Shown here: positions 1 to 10,712 of the stretch, piece after piece
How the letters are laid out: every line of letters begins with the position of its first letter
Numbering within the stretch: the first letter of the stretch is position 1
Origin: Oscarella lobularis
Lineage: Eukaryota; Porifera; Homoscleromorpha; Homosclerophorida; Oscarellidae
Direction of reading: 5' to 3'
Assembly (NCBI RefSeq): GCF_947507565.1
Contig: NC_089183.1
Coordinates: forward strand, 1,612,001-1,676,000
DNA length: 64,000 bases
The notes under the pieces: model-generated
Database searches by the model: none
Told to the model about the DNA's origin: nothing
What the model saw: the letters and a program-made list of their open reading frames with translations, nothing else
Made by a program: the position numbers and the translations under genes

Positions 1-136
1 CATTTGTGTGCAGAAAAAACTCCCGCCGAAGAACATCCCTGGCGCTTCAATACCCCTTCGGCTCCTGAAGTTACAATACTATTGGTGATTTGCCTTCTCT
101 CGCTTTCTGCGGGTGTGGCGGTCGGGCCAGAGCCGT

Positions 137-719
137 ATATAGAGAGAGCTGCGCCAACTTACCGCACTTGAAGCCTTCACGTGACTTTACGGACGCCATT
201 TTGTGTCCAAGTTTGTGCCTGCGGTAGGCCCGTACATGAGGCGATTCAGCCTCAGGATTATCAAAACAAGTAAAAAAGAGCTTAGATAATAGCTCTGCAT
301 CTTGTTAAAGCGTAGAGAGCACCTCCTGCGTTCTTAGAAGGTTCGCGTTGTATAGGCCAGTTAGGCGATCCTAGGCGAATGCTAACTGCTAAGCTCGAAA
401 TGCTCCACACTGCCTGTATCTAAGCTCAGACCATGTTTTTTACCAAGTCTTTCGGAGAAAAAGACCCTGTTACGCTGGGGATCTTATTACGCCCTGCGTT
501 TCCAAAATTTCGCGATCCGTATCTGCCTAGAATCAACGGTTCGGTGGACCCACGGGACATCCTAAACAACTTAGGGATCTATTGCTTTACCCTCGTGCAC
601 ACCAAGAAAGAATTCGGTCGTGTTTTCGTGACTTTCTGTGCACTGGGCCAGGTCTAGCGGGACACAAGATGGCGTCCACAAAGTCACGTGACCAATTAAG
701 TTGGCGCATCTCTCTATAA
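137..719. mobile_element. MITE-like element with imperfect ~70-bp inverted repeats
   Basis: The left arm (137-208) and right arm (660-719) are imperfect reverse complements. They share the outer TAGAGAGA, a GCGCCAACTTA block, CACGTGACTTT and GGACGCCAT(T/C)TTGTGTC. Similarity stops at the outer end beside TA on both sides, so a TA target duplication is possible, but no longer one is visible. The interior has no recognisable transposase. One 74-codon reading frame (433-657, plus) matches nothing I know. The arms resemble the transposon ends near 9604, 10014 and 56017 (TAGA..GAG, CAACT, CACGTGAC), so this may be a non-autonomous relative of the P-like element at 56 kb. Confidence 0.65.
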
Positions 720-841
720 GAATCCTGTTATATCAAGGAATGGAATGGCAATAACCTTATTAGAAAGCATGCGCATGAACGTAAGAGGCGTGGCAATGTG
801 CGTCAAACGTGCGAGTCGTACCGCGAAGACGTGCGTAGACT

Positions 842-1054
842 TCATTTGACGACGAATTCGTCAGAGGGCCCTTCCTGGCCAAATCGTAAATCGGGCTGGG
901 GCAGTTTTTCGCCGTTTTTGCTCATAACAGCGTCATAATGGCATCCGGTGTGAGCCACTTCAATGTGGTCGACGGTATGGTGAAGGTGGGTGATGCCGGC
1001 GACCAACTCCTTCGTGGTGCTCTCGAAACTGCTGCTTTGCGGAGTGAACACCAT
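842..1054 (-). pseudogene. possible OTU-like protease C-terminal fragment
   Basis: The minus strand holds 70 codons without recognised neighbours. Near the middle it reads HTGCHYDAVMS, which resembles the C-terminal histidine strand of OTU cysteine proteases (HYDAV or HYNSV type). The cysteine box expected at the start of an OTU domain is not visible. OTU domains occur in several transposon types, so this may be a transposon remnant. The assignment rests on one short motif and is weak. Confidence 0.22.
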
Positions 1055-1224
1055 CCAGCGAAAAGCTTTCGCTACTGCTTTACTTCATGGCACTGGTTTG
1101 TTGTTTTCTCAGTTTCCTAGTGACATTCCTGACTCGGCAATCATATAATTTTTCGTGACACTGGCAAGCAGGAAGATATATTGATGACTATACTAGCAGC
1201 ACGAGTTCTTCTAGCAATATAAGT

Positions 1225-2646
1225 TTATATCAGTCCCACTTCTCTAAAACCGTTTTTGAATATGGTAGGATTACTTTTGAAGTACTCAAAGGCTCCAATA
1301 AGCCATTTTGCACTTAGATGCTTAACGACGCTGAGCCTCAGATCTATGGACGTGATTTGTTCACTCTCATTCTGCTGCAGCTGCCTAAGAATTTGGTCAG
1401 AGTACCATTCCAGAAATTGCCTTCGAAGACAATCTTTTACAGCTTTGTTAACGCTAATATCGAGAGGTTGAAGTCTGTCAGTGCACCTTGCCGGTACAAT
1501 AGCCAGAAGAATATTTTTTGCTTCAAGCATAGAAAAAATGTTTGATGTGCACTGGCCCCTGAAATAATCAAAAATGACAAGAGCTGGAAAGTCAAGGTCA
1601 AGTTCAAGATTCTGCCTTTTCTTTTCAACAAAGGGAAACAGCACGTTTAGTAAGTACTGTTCCACATTTTTTTCATTTGACCAGTGATTTTCAGTGTAAG
1701 TTATATCCCAGTCGGAAGGAAAAGAGACTGGTGGAACACATTTGGTTGTCTTGCCTTGATAGATAATTTGAGGTCGCAAAAAATCTCCTGTCATTGACGC
1801 CACCAATACAGCTGTAACCTGCCTTTTATCGCCTACCCAGTAATTTCAACTCGCCGAGAATCGATTTCTGCTAGTGTCCAATTCGACACGGTAACGACAC
1901 GGGAACGTATTGCAAACCAGTTTGATCCCGATTAATATGCAAGATCATTTGGAATATCTGCCAACTCGACCAATGAACGAAGGTCAAAAAGAAACTGCTC
2001 CTTGCATTTTTCAAAATCTGTTATAGAAACTTTTTGCTGAAGTGGTAGCTCGCCTTTTCACATAGCCCATACGACGAAGCAAGCTTTTTGCCCAACTTTT
2101 AGAGAGTGACAGGTAACCACCATTTGACTGAAGAAGATTTCTATCGTGGCTCTTAACAACGCCAATAGCGCATGCTATGGCAATTGCTGAGTTTACCACA
2201 CTGCCATTCTCTCGCAATTGCTCGAGATACCTCTGAACCTGCCTATCTAGCTCCTTTCCGAGCAGCAACGGTCTGCCGCGACTAGACGACAACAGCTTGA
2301 CAACAGATTCATTAGAAGTATTCCTCTCAGCTAACAAATACTTTTTCCTCCAGTCCTTTACGCTGCTCTGCTTCAACTTAGAGAACCGCTGGTGTTTCAG
2401 TGCGTAGAAGCGCATCGTTGAAGCAATTCCATATTTCGCGCTTCGTTTACCAATTTTGGCCTTCTCTTCGTCGGTAAAGACTGAATACTTACCGCGTGAC
2501 CTTGTCTGCTTCTCCGCTCTTTTAAATTCAAGCTTAACCTCTTCGTTGGCTAGAGCAATTGCCTTTGATAGCATTTCTTCAGCGAGTGCTCCATGGCAAT
2601 CAGGAAGGGGTCTCTTCTCATGCTCGAAATAGCTGAACAGCGTCAT
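1225..2646 (-). pseudogene. pogo/Tigger-like DDE transposase, frameshifted
   Basis: The N-terminal part (2646-2011) has the basic helix-turn-helix region typical of CENP-B/pogo-like proteins (KYSVFTDEEKAKIGKRSAKYG) and ends in SAKSFYNRF. The C-terminal part (1806-1225) resumes at SMTGDFLRPQIIYQGKTTKC. It carries the second acidic site (VIFDYF) and the third (LQPLDISVNKAVKD), as expected for DDE_1. The linking stretch (about 1807-2010) changes frame at least twice and has an in-frame stop. In one of its frames it still encodes DQTGLQYVPVS, the first catalytic Asp region. The gene is therefore a disabled copy about 470 codons long. Terminal repeats were not found. Confidence 0.85.
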
Positions 2647-3286
2647 GTGTCCGGGAATTGCGTTGCACGTGCAACAAACTAGCGCGCTTTATTTATCTTT
2701 ACTTCTGTCGTTAATTATAGAGGGTTTTATTTCCGCGGTTGCAAAAAATCCGCGAAATTCGCGAAATTTAATTCCCGTGAGAATTTCCGACTATACTTTA
2801 CGTTTGAGTCTGCTGTTCGAGGATTTCACGTCTATAAAAGCGTTTGGAATCCCGTCATTGATGAACGCTTGTCAACTGAGCGAGAGTTTGGGAACAGCGA
2901 AGACCTCAATGCCGTCTGCGTTTGAAAAGGCGAAAAGATCGTTGGCCATGTTCCACGAGAGTTTTCTCGTATATTTTGGCACTTTATTTCCCACAGCGGC
3001 ACCATCGAATGTCAGGTAATTGGAAACAGAAGACGGTCGCCTCTGCCACAAGGTGGGCTGGAAATTCCTTGCACGTACAAAATGAAAGGCAAAAGGACGG
3101 TTGTTGATAAAGCTAGAAGAATCATCGGAGACCTCCTGAGTGAGACAAATTCAAATGAATACAGTGCTGTACTGAAAATCATTACACAGAAGACGTTCCA
3201 GAAAGGGTTCACGCTTAGGACTTGGCCTTGGAATCCAACTCATATGATCTTTACGAAATCGACCTTCAAGCGCGCTAGGAGTCGTT
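2647..3286. other. no recognisable gene
   Basis: This stretch separates two pogo-like relics. Short open frames occur on both strands, but none shows a known motif. I see no repeat or RNA gene in it. Confidence 0.5.
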
Positions 3287-3981
3287 CTAAGGTGAATCTA
3301 CTGTTGCGTCGTCGATTACAGCACATTCTTCAACGCTATCCATGCCGACGCCCTCTTCAGTGTCATCGATAATAACGCATTCGCTAATTTCTTCCTCTTC
3401 GTCTTCGGAGAAAGGATTGTCGTTGTCCTGTTCTATCTCTGCAGCTGACGATAGAGCTTTTTTCTGCTCAGCGATTGCTTCTCTTGCCTCAGGTGCTATA
3501 CCATCAGATTTAAGGCATTTCACTGCCATCAACATTTCCAGAAATACCGCAAACGACGAACGATTTCACTATTGTTTCACGCGTAACGGACTGCCACGCT
3601 AGCTTCACCCACTCAATGCACTGAGCTTTACTCGGGGCTCGGACATTACCTTGTGCAGTGTAAGATTTCTCGCCAGATATCATCCAATGGGTGTACCTCT
3701 ACTTGTATGCCTCTTTAAAAGGCTTATTCCAGCTGACGTCGGCTGGCTGCAGCTGACTAGTAAGACCGCCAGAAATTACGCTCACCGATATCGGTGTTTG
3801 CTGTAGTACTGACGTGGCTGGCGACGCTTGGAATCAAATGACAGCGAAATGCGTTCCATACGAGCAGTCTTCGACAGAAATTGATTTTACCCCAAGCACG
3901 GTCAACCCAATCTTTTGTTAACGATTCGTTCATTCATCCGTTAGCGTTGTATGTTACAATGACGCCCGCAATTTTCGCTTG
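3287..3981 (-). pseudogene. pogo-like transposase C-terminal half, decayed
   Basis: Reading the minus strand from about 3981, the sequence encodes AKIAGVIVTYNANG, a stop in place of the usual Trp, MNESLTKDWVDRAWGK, RRLLVWNAFRCHL, then LTSQLQPADVSWNKPFKEAY and a C-terminal acidic tail. This is the same family as the relic at 18687-19963. The acidic residue normally found in the VWDAF motif is Asn here. There is an in-frame TAG after KEAYK and a frame change near 3785. The N-terminal half is missing because the copy is fused directly to the truncated Helitron E. Confidence 0.8.
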
Positions 3982-5504
3982 GCACTTTTCATGCATGTAT
4001 CGTGGTCCTACGGTGAATGCAGAAGGCAAAACGACCAATTGACCAACGTTGCTCGCGTCGCCATCAGTTTCGACTGCATCTCTTAGCGCCGTGTATGAGG
4101 CAGCACGACATTGTTCTTGCTTAGTGCGAAGGAGGTTCAGTCTGTCAGTTTCGATTTTTGCGAAAACGTCGACAATGAATTGGTTAGACAATTCGCCTGC
4201 ACGAAGAAGAATGTTAAAGTCGCCGTCGCGCTGCATGATTCGAAATGCGTAAAATTGCAGCATAGACATTTTTCCTCGGTTATTTGATTTGTTCGCGGAT
4301 GCTTCTGTCTGCACAATATTGTGTAACCATCTTCTCCTCTTGGAAAAAGAAGCGGATACTGTAACGAATCATAAGATCTGTGAATTTCGGTAATGCGTTT
4401 TATTCGATTATCTCTATTGGAGAGGACGATGTCACGATATCCTTCTTGACCTTCGGGTAAGAGAGCGGCGACGTCGTTGCCAGATGGCGCATTGAACGTT
4501 CGTTCATGTTGGCCTCGCGGAACTCTGTCTGCACGTATAACGACACGATAGTCGGGCATGTCTTGTGTACGCTGTTCGAGTGCGGTTTTGAAAATGCGCA
4601 CGTGCTCGTTGTGCTCATGAAGCATGTCTTGTAGGCAAAGGGTTGTGTGCCTATTTAGCTGCGATTCTCGGTCTATTTGCCACGATAATCTGGCGTCAGC
4701 TTGTTGTCCGCGATCGTCTATGAAGTATATTTGGACAAATTGGGGTTGCTCTTCAGCTGCAGGAGTAAGAGGTCCGATGTTATGATAAATTTGCCCTTGA
4801 ACTTTAAAGGTTGGCACAAATCCGGGCTCTACTAATGTGTGCGCTTGAAATGACGTCATAACAAAGCAGGAATTGTACGTGCGTATTTTTCTTCTGAATT
4901 CTTTGGCTGTCGGTGTGTTATTCGTCAGAAGAGTGAGTAACGGTTCGGGAGGAGGACCTAGTAAGGGAACGTCGACCTTGCCGTTTGCGCAACAGATTCT
5001 GGGAGTTTCGGCTGGCCACTTCTTAGCATGGCAGTGAGGACAGGTAGCAGACATTGAACCTATGCGTGCTCCGTGGTACTGAGTTTGTGGGTTGTAACGA
5101 AATGCGGGATAGTTTGGGAGTGGTACGGGCACTTCGCGTACTTGTACGGGCTCGACTTCTCGCATTTCTACGGGCTCGTCGCCGTGTTGGGCGTTAATGG
5201 CAGAAGGGAAAGACTCGTCTACGGGTGGCGTATGGGATGGTGATAAATGACTACGGGGACTAATACTAACGTCTTGTGTAGACGACAGTGGCTGCTCAGT
5301 GGGCGAAGGGATGGATTGAGAAAAAGGCAAATCAAACTCTGCCGAAGGAACGGAGGAGTCTTTATTGGAGCTAATCTCACCAGCGGAAACACTGAGAGGA
5401 GATGACCGCTCACTCGATGGGCTCGCCGCTCTTACGGTTGTCATTCGTTTGGCAGCGCTTGATTTCCTCGCAAGAGTGGAACCGCTTTTCCGCTTTCTAG
5501 GCAT
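3982..5504 (-). pseudogene. Helitron Rep-helicase, N-terminal part only (Helitron E)
   Basis: The frame starts with MPRKRKSGSTLARK and has a Ser/Pro-rich low-complexity region. A Cys/His cluster follows (CPHCHAKKW...CC), then a long stretch nearly identical to the intact protein of Helitron A (PQFVQIYFIDDRGQQADARL). It enters the Helitron_like_N region (MLQFYAFRIMQRDG) after a frameshift near 4300. The protein stops being Helitron-like after HEKCQ at about 3982, where pogo sequence begins. The HUH motif, both Rep tyrosines and the whole helicase are absent, so it cannot be active. Confidence 0.9.
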
Positions 5505-6800
5505 ATTTAAACCTGTGAAATTTTATGATTTTTTTGTTTTTTGGCTTTTTTGGATTATTCGGATTTTTTGGCTTTTTAAGCTTTTCAAGAATATTAAGAG
5601 CCCGCCCCGGCACGCGGACTGAGAGGCCGAGTAAAAAAAATCTAGAAAGAAGAGGTATGAAATGGCGCACAAAAATTTAACGTAGGAAAACTCGCCACAG
5701 AAACGGCCGGGCGCAAAGGATCGAACCCTTCTTCGACGCAAAGACGCAAACGACGCGCTGATATGGTCGAAGGTTCGCGCAACGACGGAAGCGCGATTCG
5801 ATGCGAACGTTGAGATGATGTGTCCCCGGGCTCGAATGCGGCGATCCGAGTCTAAAAAAAAACGGCGATTGTGCCGAAAAGTATTCGAAGGAGACGACTT
5901 GTCCCCGGACTGGAATTCGCCACGAATGCGTCGATTCGAGTCCAAAGAGACGGCGATTGTGCCGAAAAAACGACGAATATCTCGAATCGTCGTCGAAAAT
6001 GGCACTGGAACGCCGGGAGAAGAGCGTCCAGAGCGATCGAAAGTGAGGACTGTCGAAAAGAACGTAAGAAGCGATTAGGAGCGGTTAGAACTCACGAACG
6101 TCGCTTCCATTGAAGCGAACAGACGGGTTCGAATTTCGAAAACGCAGGAAAGAACGCCGGGAAGGCAGGCCGAGCACTATGGAACGGTAGATCAGATGAC
6201 CTACGGAATTCAAGATGGCGCGAGCTGTTCGCGATGACGTTAGTGGCGAAAACGGAGTGGCAAAGCGATTTCGAGACTTCGCGAACGCAGAAAAGGATTC
6301 GCGGCATCGAAAAATCGCCTTCGGAAGTGGAAACGACTCGCGAAAGTGGGAAATTTCAAAGAAAAAAGACGATTTCCCGAAAAAGGGCCTCGATCGGCTA
6401 TCGAAAGAGGAAGGGCGTGCAGGAAGACGCGATATAGCGACTCTTTCGTCGAGAACGTCGTCCGCGCGCGTTTCGAAATCGATCGATGCCGAGAATCGGG
6501 GGGAAAACGGGGCTTCGCGGGCGTTTTCGGCTCTATTCGACGATCGAGAACGCTTCGTAACGTCGAATAACGGCCCTCGGAACTTCGAACGAAGCGAAAC
6601 GACGCCGGAAGCGCTCGAAAAACGAGGGAAAAACGACGATTTCCGAAAGGGGCCCCGACGCGCGGAAAGCGGCGACAGACACCCGGACGACTTCGAAGAA
6701 GGCGCCGACGAACGGGCAAGGCGAGGCGATTCGAAACGAAGGAGGAGTTCGCGAACAACCGTTTCGTCCAAGATGGCGCGTATGCTAATAGTGGTGGGGA
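3982..6800 (-). mobile_element. Helitron E, 3'-truncated
   Basis: The minus-strand element begins near 6800 with TCCCCACCACTATTAG followed by CGCGCCATCTTGG, which resembles the 5' end of Helitron A (TCTACACCACTAAAA, then GCGCCATCTTGGCC). The stretch 5505-6800 is a long 5' region rich in TTCGAA and TCGAAA motifs. Its alignable blocks recur in A (51240-51678) and B (42775-43201). Open frames on both strands there reflect this composition and are not genes. The 3' half, including hairpin and CTAG, is missing. The base before TC is T rather than the usual A, so the exact end is uncertain. Confidence 0.75.
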
Positions 6801-6801
6801 A

Positions 6802-6911
6802 GTGCTGCATGAAGGCTACCAAAAAATAAAACGCTATGCTCCAATTGAACGCCACCGTCTCGCTCCTACGAAAAAAGAGAACGCCATGGCGGTGTAATCG
6901 AGGAAATACGG
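6802..6911. repeat. pogo-like terminal sequence
   Basis: The segment ends with ATGGCGGTGTAATCGAGG then AAATACGGTA. The same 30 bases recur at 18639-18668. The reverse complement starts TACCGTATTTCCTCGATTAC, which has the look of a pogo-family terminal repeat beginning at a TA target. Only this end is present here. It abuts the 5' end of Helitron E and may be the remains of the element that Helitron E entered. Confidence 0.5.
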
Positions 6912-7047
6912 TATCATAAATTATTTTCTTAGTCAGGCGAACCGGAAGTCAACTCAAATCAACATTTAGACACCAAAAACGCAAAGAATTATTCGCAAAC
7001 GCAACTATTCGCAAACGCAACCAAATAAACTGCACGTTCGTCGTCGT

Positions 7048-7896
7048 TCACAACTTACTCGACGTGTGATATTCGTGGAAACAATTTCGATCTGACGTGA
7101 TGCAAAGATGCACGTCGCAAGCTGTGCACCGAGTGTACACTTCGTGACGGAAATTGGGGAGGGGTGTCACTTTTCGAGCTTTGTCGCTGCAGCAGACGCA
7201 TTGAAGACGCTTCCCCTCGGAAATTGGAACATGAGAAAGTGAAGTGTCAAGCCTTATGTCCGGACGATGCCTTTTTCTGCCTCTTCGTTTCTTCTCCGAA
7301 AACGTTCCTACGAGTGCAACGCCAAGTTCCAAACGAAAAGAACGAAAATCTCCTTTAGCTCCTTCTCTTTCTGGATCGAGCCGTTTCTCCACAATGAAAG
7401 CATTCAATACCGCTGCTTTGAGCAAATAAAATGCAATCCGTCGCCAGGGTTTTCTGCTTTTCCTTCCAATGTTGTAAAGAGCCGTTATTTGGTCGCCCCT
7501 GTCAACGCCCCTCATGTTGGCAATATAAGGCTCCAGAAGAGGAGGACACTCAACGTTGACAGAATTCCGACCATCTTGCCGTTTCGTTGTAGGAATAGTT
7601 CCGTCCTGGAGCCTAGGCACATGGGCAGTCGACAAAAAAATATAAAACGCCTGTCGAACCAAACGCATGCCATCATGTGTCGTCCGCAAAGATACCGGTA
7701 GTAAAAGCCTCCGCACATCTTTCTTTTTCGGCAACGCTCGAAGTTGCTTTGGAAATTCTTTCCGGTGAGGTCGAACAGTGCCACAGCAGTAGATTTTTTT
7801 GTCCCACAGAAGATCGAACAGCGTCGGCGACAAATAGCAGTTATCCGTAAATATCCTGTGGAACAGTTTTCGCGAAGCTTCGCCTTTGGTAAACAC
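7048..7896 (-). pseudogene. PiggyBac-like transposase, C-terminal two thirds
   Basis: The 282-codon frame has PiggyBac (PGBD4-type) hallmarks in order: FTDNCYLSPTLFDLL, YCCGTVRPHRKEFP, MRGVDRGDQITALYNIGRKS with the KPWRRI block, and a C-terminal cysteine-rich domain (CVCC, RCTACDVHLC, CFHEYH). The first catalytic Asp region should lie upstream. Sequence at 7897-8060 still encodes an LSSAEKIIRHFCVFTKGE-like stretch in frame, but the region before it is degenerate. The family cuts and pastes at TTAA, and no terminal repeats were identified. The copy is probably inactive. Confidence 0.88.
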
Positions 7897-8289
7897 GCAA
7901 AAGTGACGAATTATTTTCTCTGCACTTGACAGGGGAAGAGCAATTTGCCGTAGACCTCGCGCATTGGTAAAAATCAGACAAATTATTTTGTTCCCGTAAA
8001 CGGGCGAATATGCTTGACGGAAGGTATAAATTCGCCTTTGTAGATAGTTTTATACAGTTTTGTCTCTTTTATACGTTGGAGACAAGCGAGGCAGAAAAGG
8101 TTTAGTATTCCTCGCTCACTTCTCTATCTGCAACTTGAAGTATGTTGTCCATTGGGTGCGAGCGTATTCGCTTCATTCTTCGAGAGTAGAAATGAAGGTC
8201 TTTCTGATCATTTCCTCCGGTGTCATGCGGATCGATACTAGATCCGTATTATGAGTGAGGCAGTGCCATATGCTGTCGTAAATATCGTT

Positions 8290-8520
8290 TTATATGAACC
8301 CCAAGCCTCTTTTGCACACAGGACACATTTGAACGGTAGCTGCTTCGTCGGAAATGTCAGAGTCGGACAAAATCGACGGTTTACGAGTTTTCCTGACGTC
8401 TCGTCGAGAAGCACCCGGATACGACTCCGTAGACTCGGAGGTCGACGTCGTAGACGACGCCGGCGAAGGCAAGCACCTCTTAGCGCAGAACAGACTCCTG
8501 TTTTGATTGGGATAATTCAT
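8290..8520 (-). other. short acidic/Ser-rich frame, possible PiggyBac N-terminal remnant
   Basis: Seventy-six codons read MNYPNQNRSLF, then a Ser/Thr/Glu-rich stretch (SSTTSTSESTES) with DSDISDEA and a CPVCKRG motif. PiggyBac proteins often start with an acidic low-complexity segment, and this frame lies on the same strand about 400 bp upstream of the PiggyBac relic. The link is positional only. Confidence 0.25.
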
Positions 8521-8745
8521 GCAGCTACGGAGCGATTATGGCTCTTCTAAGCTATTTTAACTGATTTTGGGCGTTGCAGAGTAGACGTCTTGCGGCGACT
8601 CTTTCGGCTCTACACAAGCTCGCTCCTTTTGGGCTCTCACCAGAGATGATGGTCGAGTTCTTGCCCTGTCGACCTACGCAGTCGAAAATAGCTCTTCCAT
8701 TCCTATTTTCGTTTTAATTTTTGCGTCATTTATAGATTGCTCCTA

Positions 8746-8972
8746 TGGCATTTGGAAGAAGGAAATCGCGTTTGCATCGAAACAAATATCACGTTAAAAG
8801 GCCAAGCTCAGAGCAAAGCTGAGAAAAGTCAACGAAGCATCTATGCAGCCTCCTAGTCCAGAAGCGGTGATCGTCCCTGAAAGCCCACAAAATGTGCCTA
8901 ATAGCCCAGATGGCGCACCTCCTAATAATCATGCGGATGGCACAAATAAGAATGTATGCCCTTGTTAATTAG
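8746..8972 (+). other. exon-like remnant of unknown protein
   Basis: A frame starting MAFGRRKSRLHRNKYHVKR runs into KAKLRAKLRKVNEAS and a Pro-rich segment (MQPPSPEAVIVPESP) after one frame change. It ends near a GTATGC that could be a splice donor. The strongly basic start is typical of transposon DNA-binding proteins. No downstream exon could be assigned. Confidence 0.2.
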
Positions 8973-9021
8973 AGTTCGAAGCGCTTGACTGTAGTGTTTC
9001 AGTGGTAGAATCGCTTTTCCG

Positions 9022-9536
9022 CTAGGGCTTGTCATTGGGCGCTAACTTGCTAAATTTATTTATCAGACGGAAGGGCACAAAGCCTGCCGCGTAGCGGACA
9101 GCGTTTTCCTCATCGACTGACATGCCGACAGAAGGCACTGCAGGAGAGTCAATCGAAACGCTCTGACGCTTAATCAGAAAATCATCAAAGACTCTACGGT
9201 TGATCATTTGAGATAGTAAAGGATCCTCAAACGGAAGACCAATGGCAACATAAAAGCGGACCACAGACCAGGAAGGACGTTGACCCGCGTTGAAGCGAAT
9301 GCCATGAGAGCCTTTCACGGTCCATTCCAGCTGAAGGACCACCTCGTCGCTGGAAGAAGCACTTCGACACTTCTTCGACGACTTTGGCGCTGAATTCCGA
9401 GAAGACTTCGCTTCCTGCCATTTCCAAGATTTTCCTGATGTCTTTTTTTGGCATTGGCGTAACGTCCGGTGGATTGAGAGACGATTTTTTCGGATTCAAT
9501 CGCTTCATGAACATGGAAAAGTGAGTTTTCTGACAT
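9022..9536 (-). pseudogene. ORF2-family protein relic (uncharacterised, transposon-associated)
   Basis: Translated in two frames, this region contains FYVAIGLPFEDPLLSQ, NRRVFDDFLIKRQ, then EENAVRYAAGFVPFRLINKF. The same order of motifs occurs at 59345-60200 (SLYKKIGLSLSDPI, VNQKIFDEVL, VRYAAGSIPMKLLKKY). The N-terminal part starts MSENSLFHVHEAIES at 9536 and changes frame before KILEMAGSEVFSEFS. The C-terminal portion present in the other copy is missing. The start codon lies 68 bp inside a transposon end at 9604. I do not know the function; the recurring RYAAG-x-(V/I)P core and the repeat context suggest a transposon-borne gene. Confidence 0.6.
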
Positions 9537-9555
9537 CGTTGCGAGCCTAGTGTAC

Positions 9556-9604
9556 GCTAGCAGTCACGTGACTATAAGAGTTGCCAATCCCTCTCTCTCT
9601 TTTA
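9556..9604. repeat. transposon right end (CACGTGAC family)
   Basis: Read inward from 9604 on the minus strand this is TAAAAGAGAGAGAGGGATT, then GGCAACT and GTCACGTGAC. It matches the inward reading of the ends at 10014 and 56017. It faces left, toward the ORF2 relic. Confidence 0.6.
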
Positions 9605-10013
9605 TCTCTGGTCTAACTGGTACTACTGCCACGGATATATTCACATTTTTGACCGAAGCAACGTGTATCCCAGCTCTTGGTTTAGATCACAATTGGGTCA
9701 TCAAATCTGTTTTTCCCATTGCACAAGGCTGCAATTTCCAGCTAACGCTTCCAACGCGCATTGCCGAAATAAAGAAAAACGTTTAAGTAATTCCTACTTT
9801 GGGCAAGCTTGATGGAAGGTTAGCATCGATTCAGCATTCTCCTAACCTGCAAAACTTTATTTTACGTAGGAGAAATTCCCCTTTTGGCAAATTGAACTAA
9901 GTGTTTGGCATGCTAAAAGAGCTGTGTTGTTGCTAATAGTGACAGCGGTGTTCAACTGTTTCATAATAAGTTGATTGATATCAATACTTTCCGAAGTGTG
10001 GCCAGAGAGTAAA
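9605..10013. other. no recognisable gene
   Basis: This lies between two outward-facing transposon ends and has no recognisable coding signal. It could be the old host sequence between two insertions. Confidence 0.4.
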
Positions 10014-10062
10014 TAGAAGAGGGATGCAATCGGGCGTCACGTGACTCTTTCTCTGACCCCAG
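10014..10062. repeat. transposon left end (CACGTGAC family)
   Basis: The plus strand reads TAGAAGAGGGATGCAATCGG then GCGTCACGTGAC. The first 12 bases equal those at 56017, the left end of the P-like element. The interior (10063-10473) has no recognised gene before the CACTA-like element starts. Confidence 0.6.
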
Positions 10063-10473
10063 CATTGTTACGGCTAGGTCCCGCGTCCGATTCGTATAAG
10101 CACGCTAAAGAACATTGAAAAGACTTCGCGCAGCCTTCCGAATCAAATATTAAAGCGAAGCGTTGAAATTTGACGGATCTCAATCAAATGTGAGCGACAA
10201 AAAGCCGCACGCTATCGCGAAATCCCCGTTCTCTGGCGTATCGACTCGTAGAAAGCGATGCATCTCAAAAGAAGTTAGATTCTGCGGCTTGGCGAATTTC
10301 CTTGTCGTGCGTGAAACTCAATTAGCGCTAGGTGTAATTCCATACCAAAGATTTTGCAAATGCGCAGTGTTTGTCCGTTCGGCTTCTGAGGGACGCTCTA
10401 AAACGTAAAACACGGGTTCGTCGCTATCGTGAGAGCCAGTTCGAAGCAATAGCAGCAGCTTCTGGTGGCAAAA

Positions 10474-10612
10474 CCCGTACAGGAATAGTCATGAGAGCTC
10501 ATGAAAATTCTCACGAGATACAGGCCTGTCACGTGAGAATTATTCGCGTGGAAATTCGGACAGTTCTCACGAGGTGAGTTCACGAGGTATACTCGTGAGT
10601 CTTTTCATGAGC
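10474..10612. repeat. left terminal and subterminal repeats of the CACTA-like element
   Basis: After the terminal CCCGTACA there are about eight copies of a motif around CTCACGAG or CTCATGAG and its reverse complement (for example ATTCTCACGAG, GTTCTCACGAGG, ACTCGTGAGTC). Such clusters are the usual binding sites of CACTA transposases. Confidence 0.6.
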
Positions 10613-10673
10613 CTGATAAGAGCTTGCTTGCCTGCATGTCGCTCATGAGCTTATAATGTATATTTCTACAGCC

Positions 10674-10712
10674 CGCACATACATACATACATACATATAT
10701 ACGTACAGTACA
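10674..10712. repeat. (CATA)n microsatellite
   Basis: Tandem ACAT units pass into TATATACGTACAGTACATAC. It lies in otherwise featureless sequence (10613-11270) between the left end of the CACTA-like element and the 3' end of the divergent gene. Confidence 0.8.

Noticed and set aside
137-719. Assignment of the first MITE to a TA-inserting family on the basis of flanking TA
   Set aside because: TA also lies within the TATAGAGAG terminal motif, so the duplication cannot be told from the terminal repeat with one copy.
5523-6860. Several 70-256-codon frames on both strands in the Helitron E leader
   Set aside because: Overlapping frames of similar length on both strands with low-complexity Arg/Ser/Phe content and no motif; the leader of A behaves in the same way.
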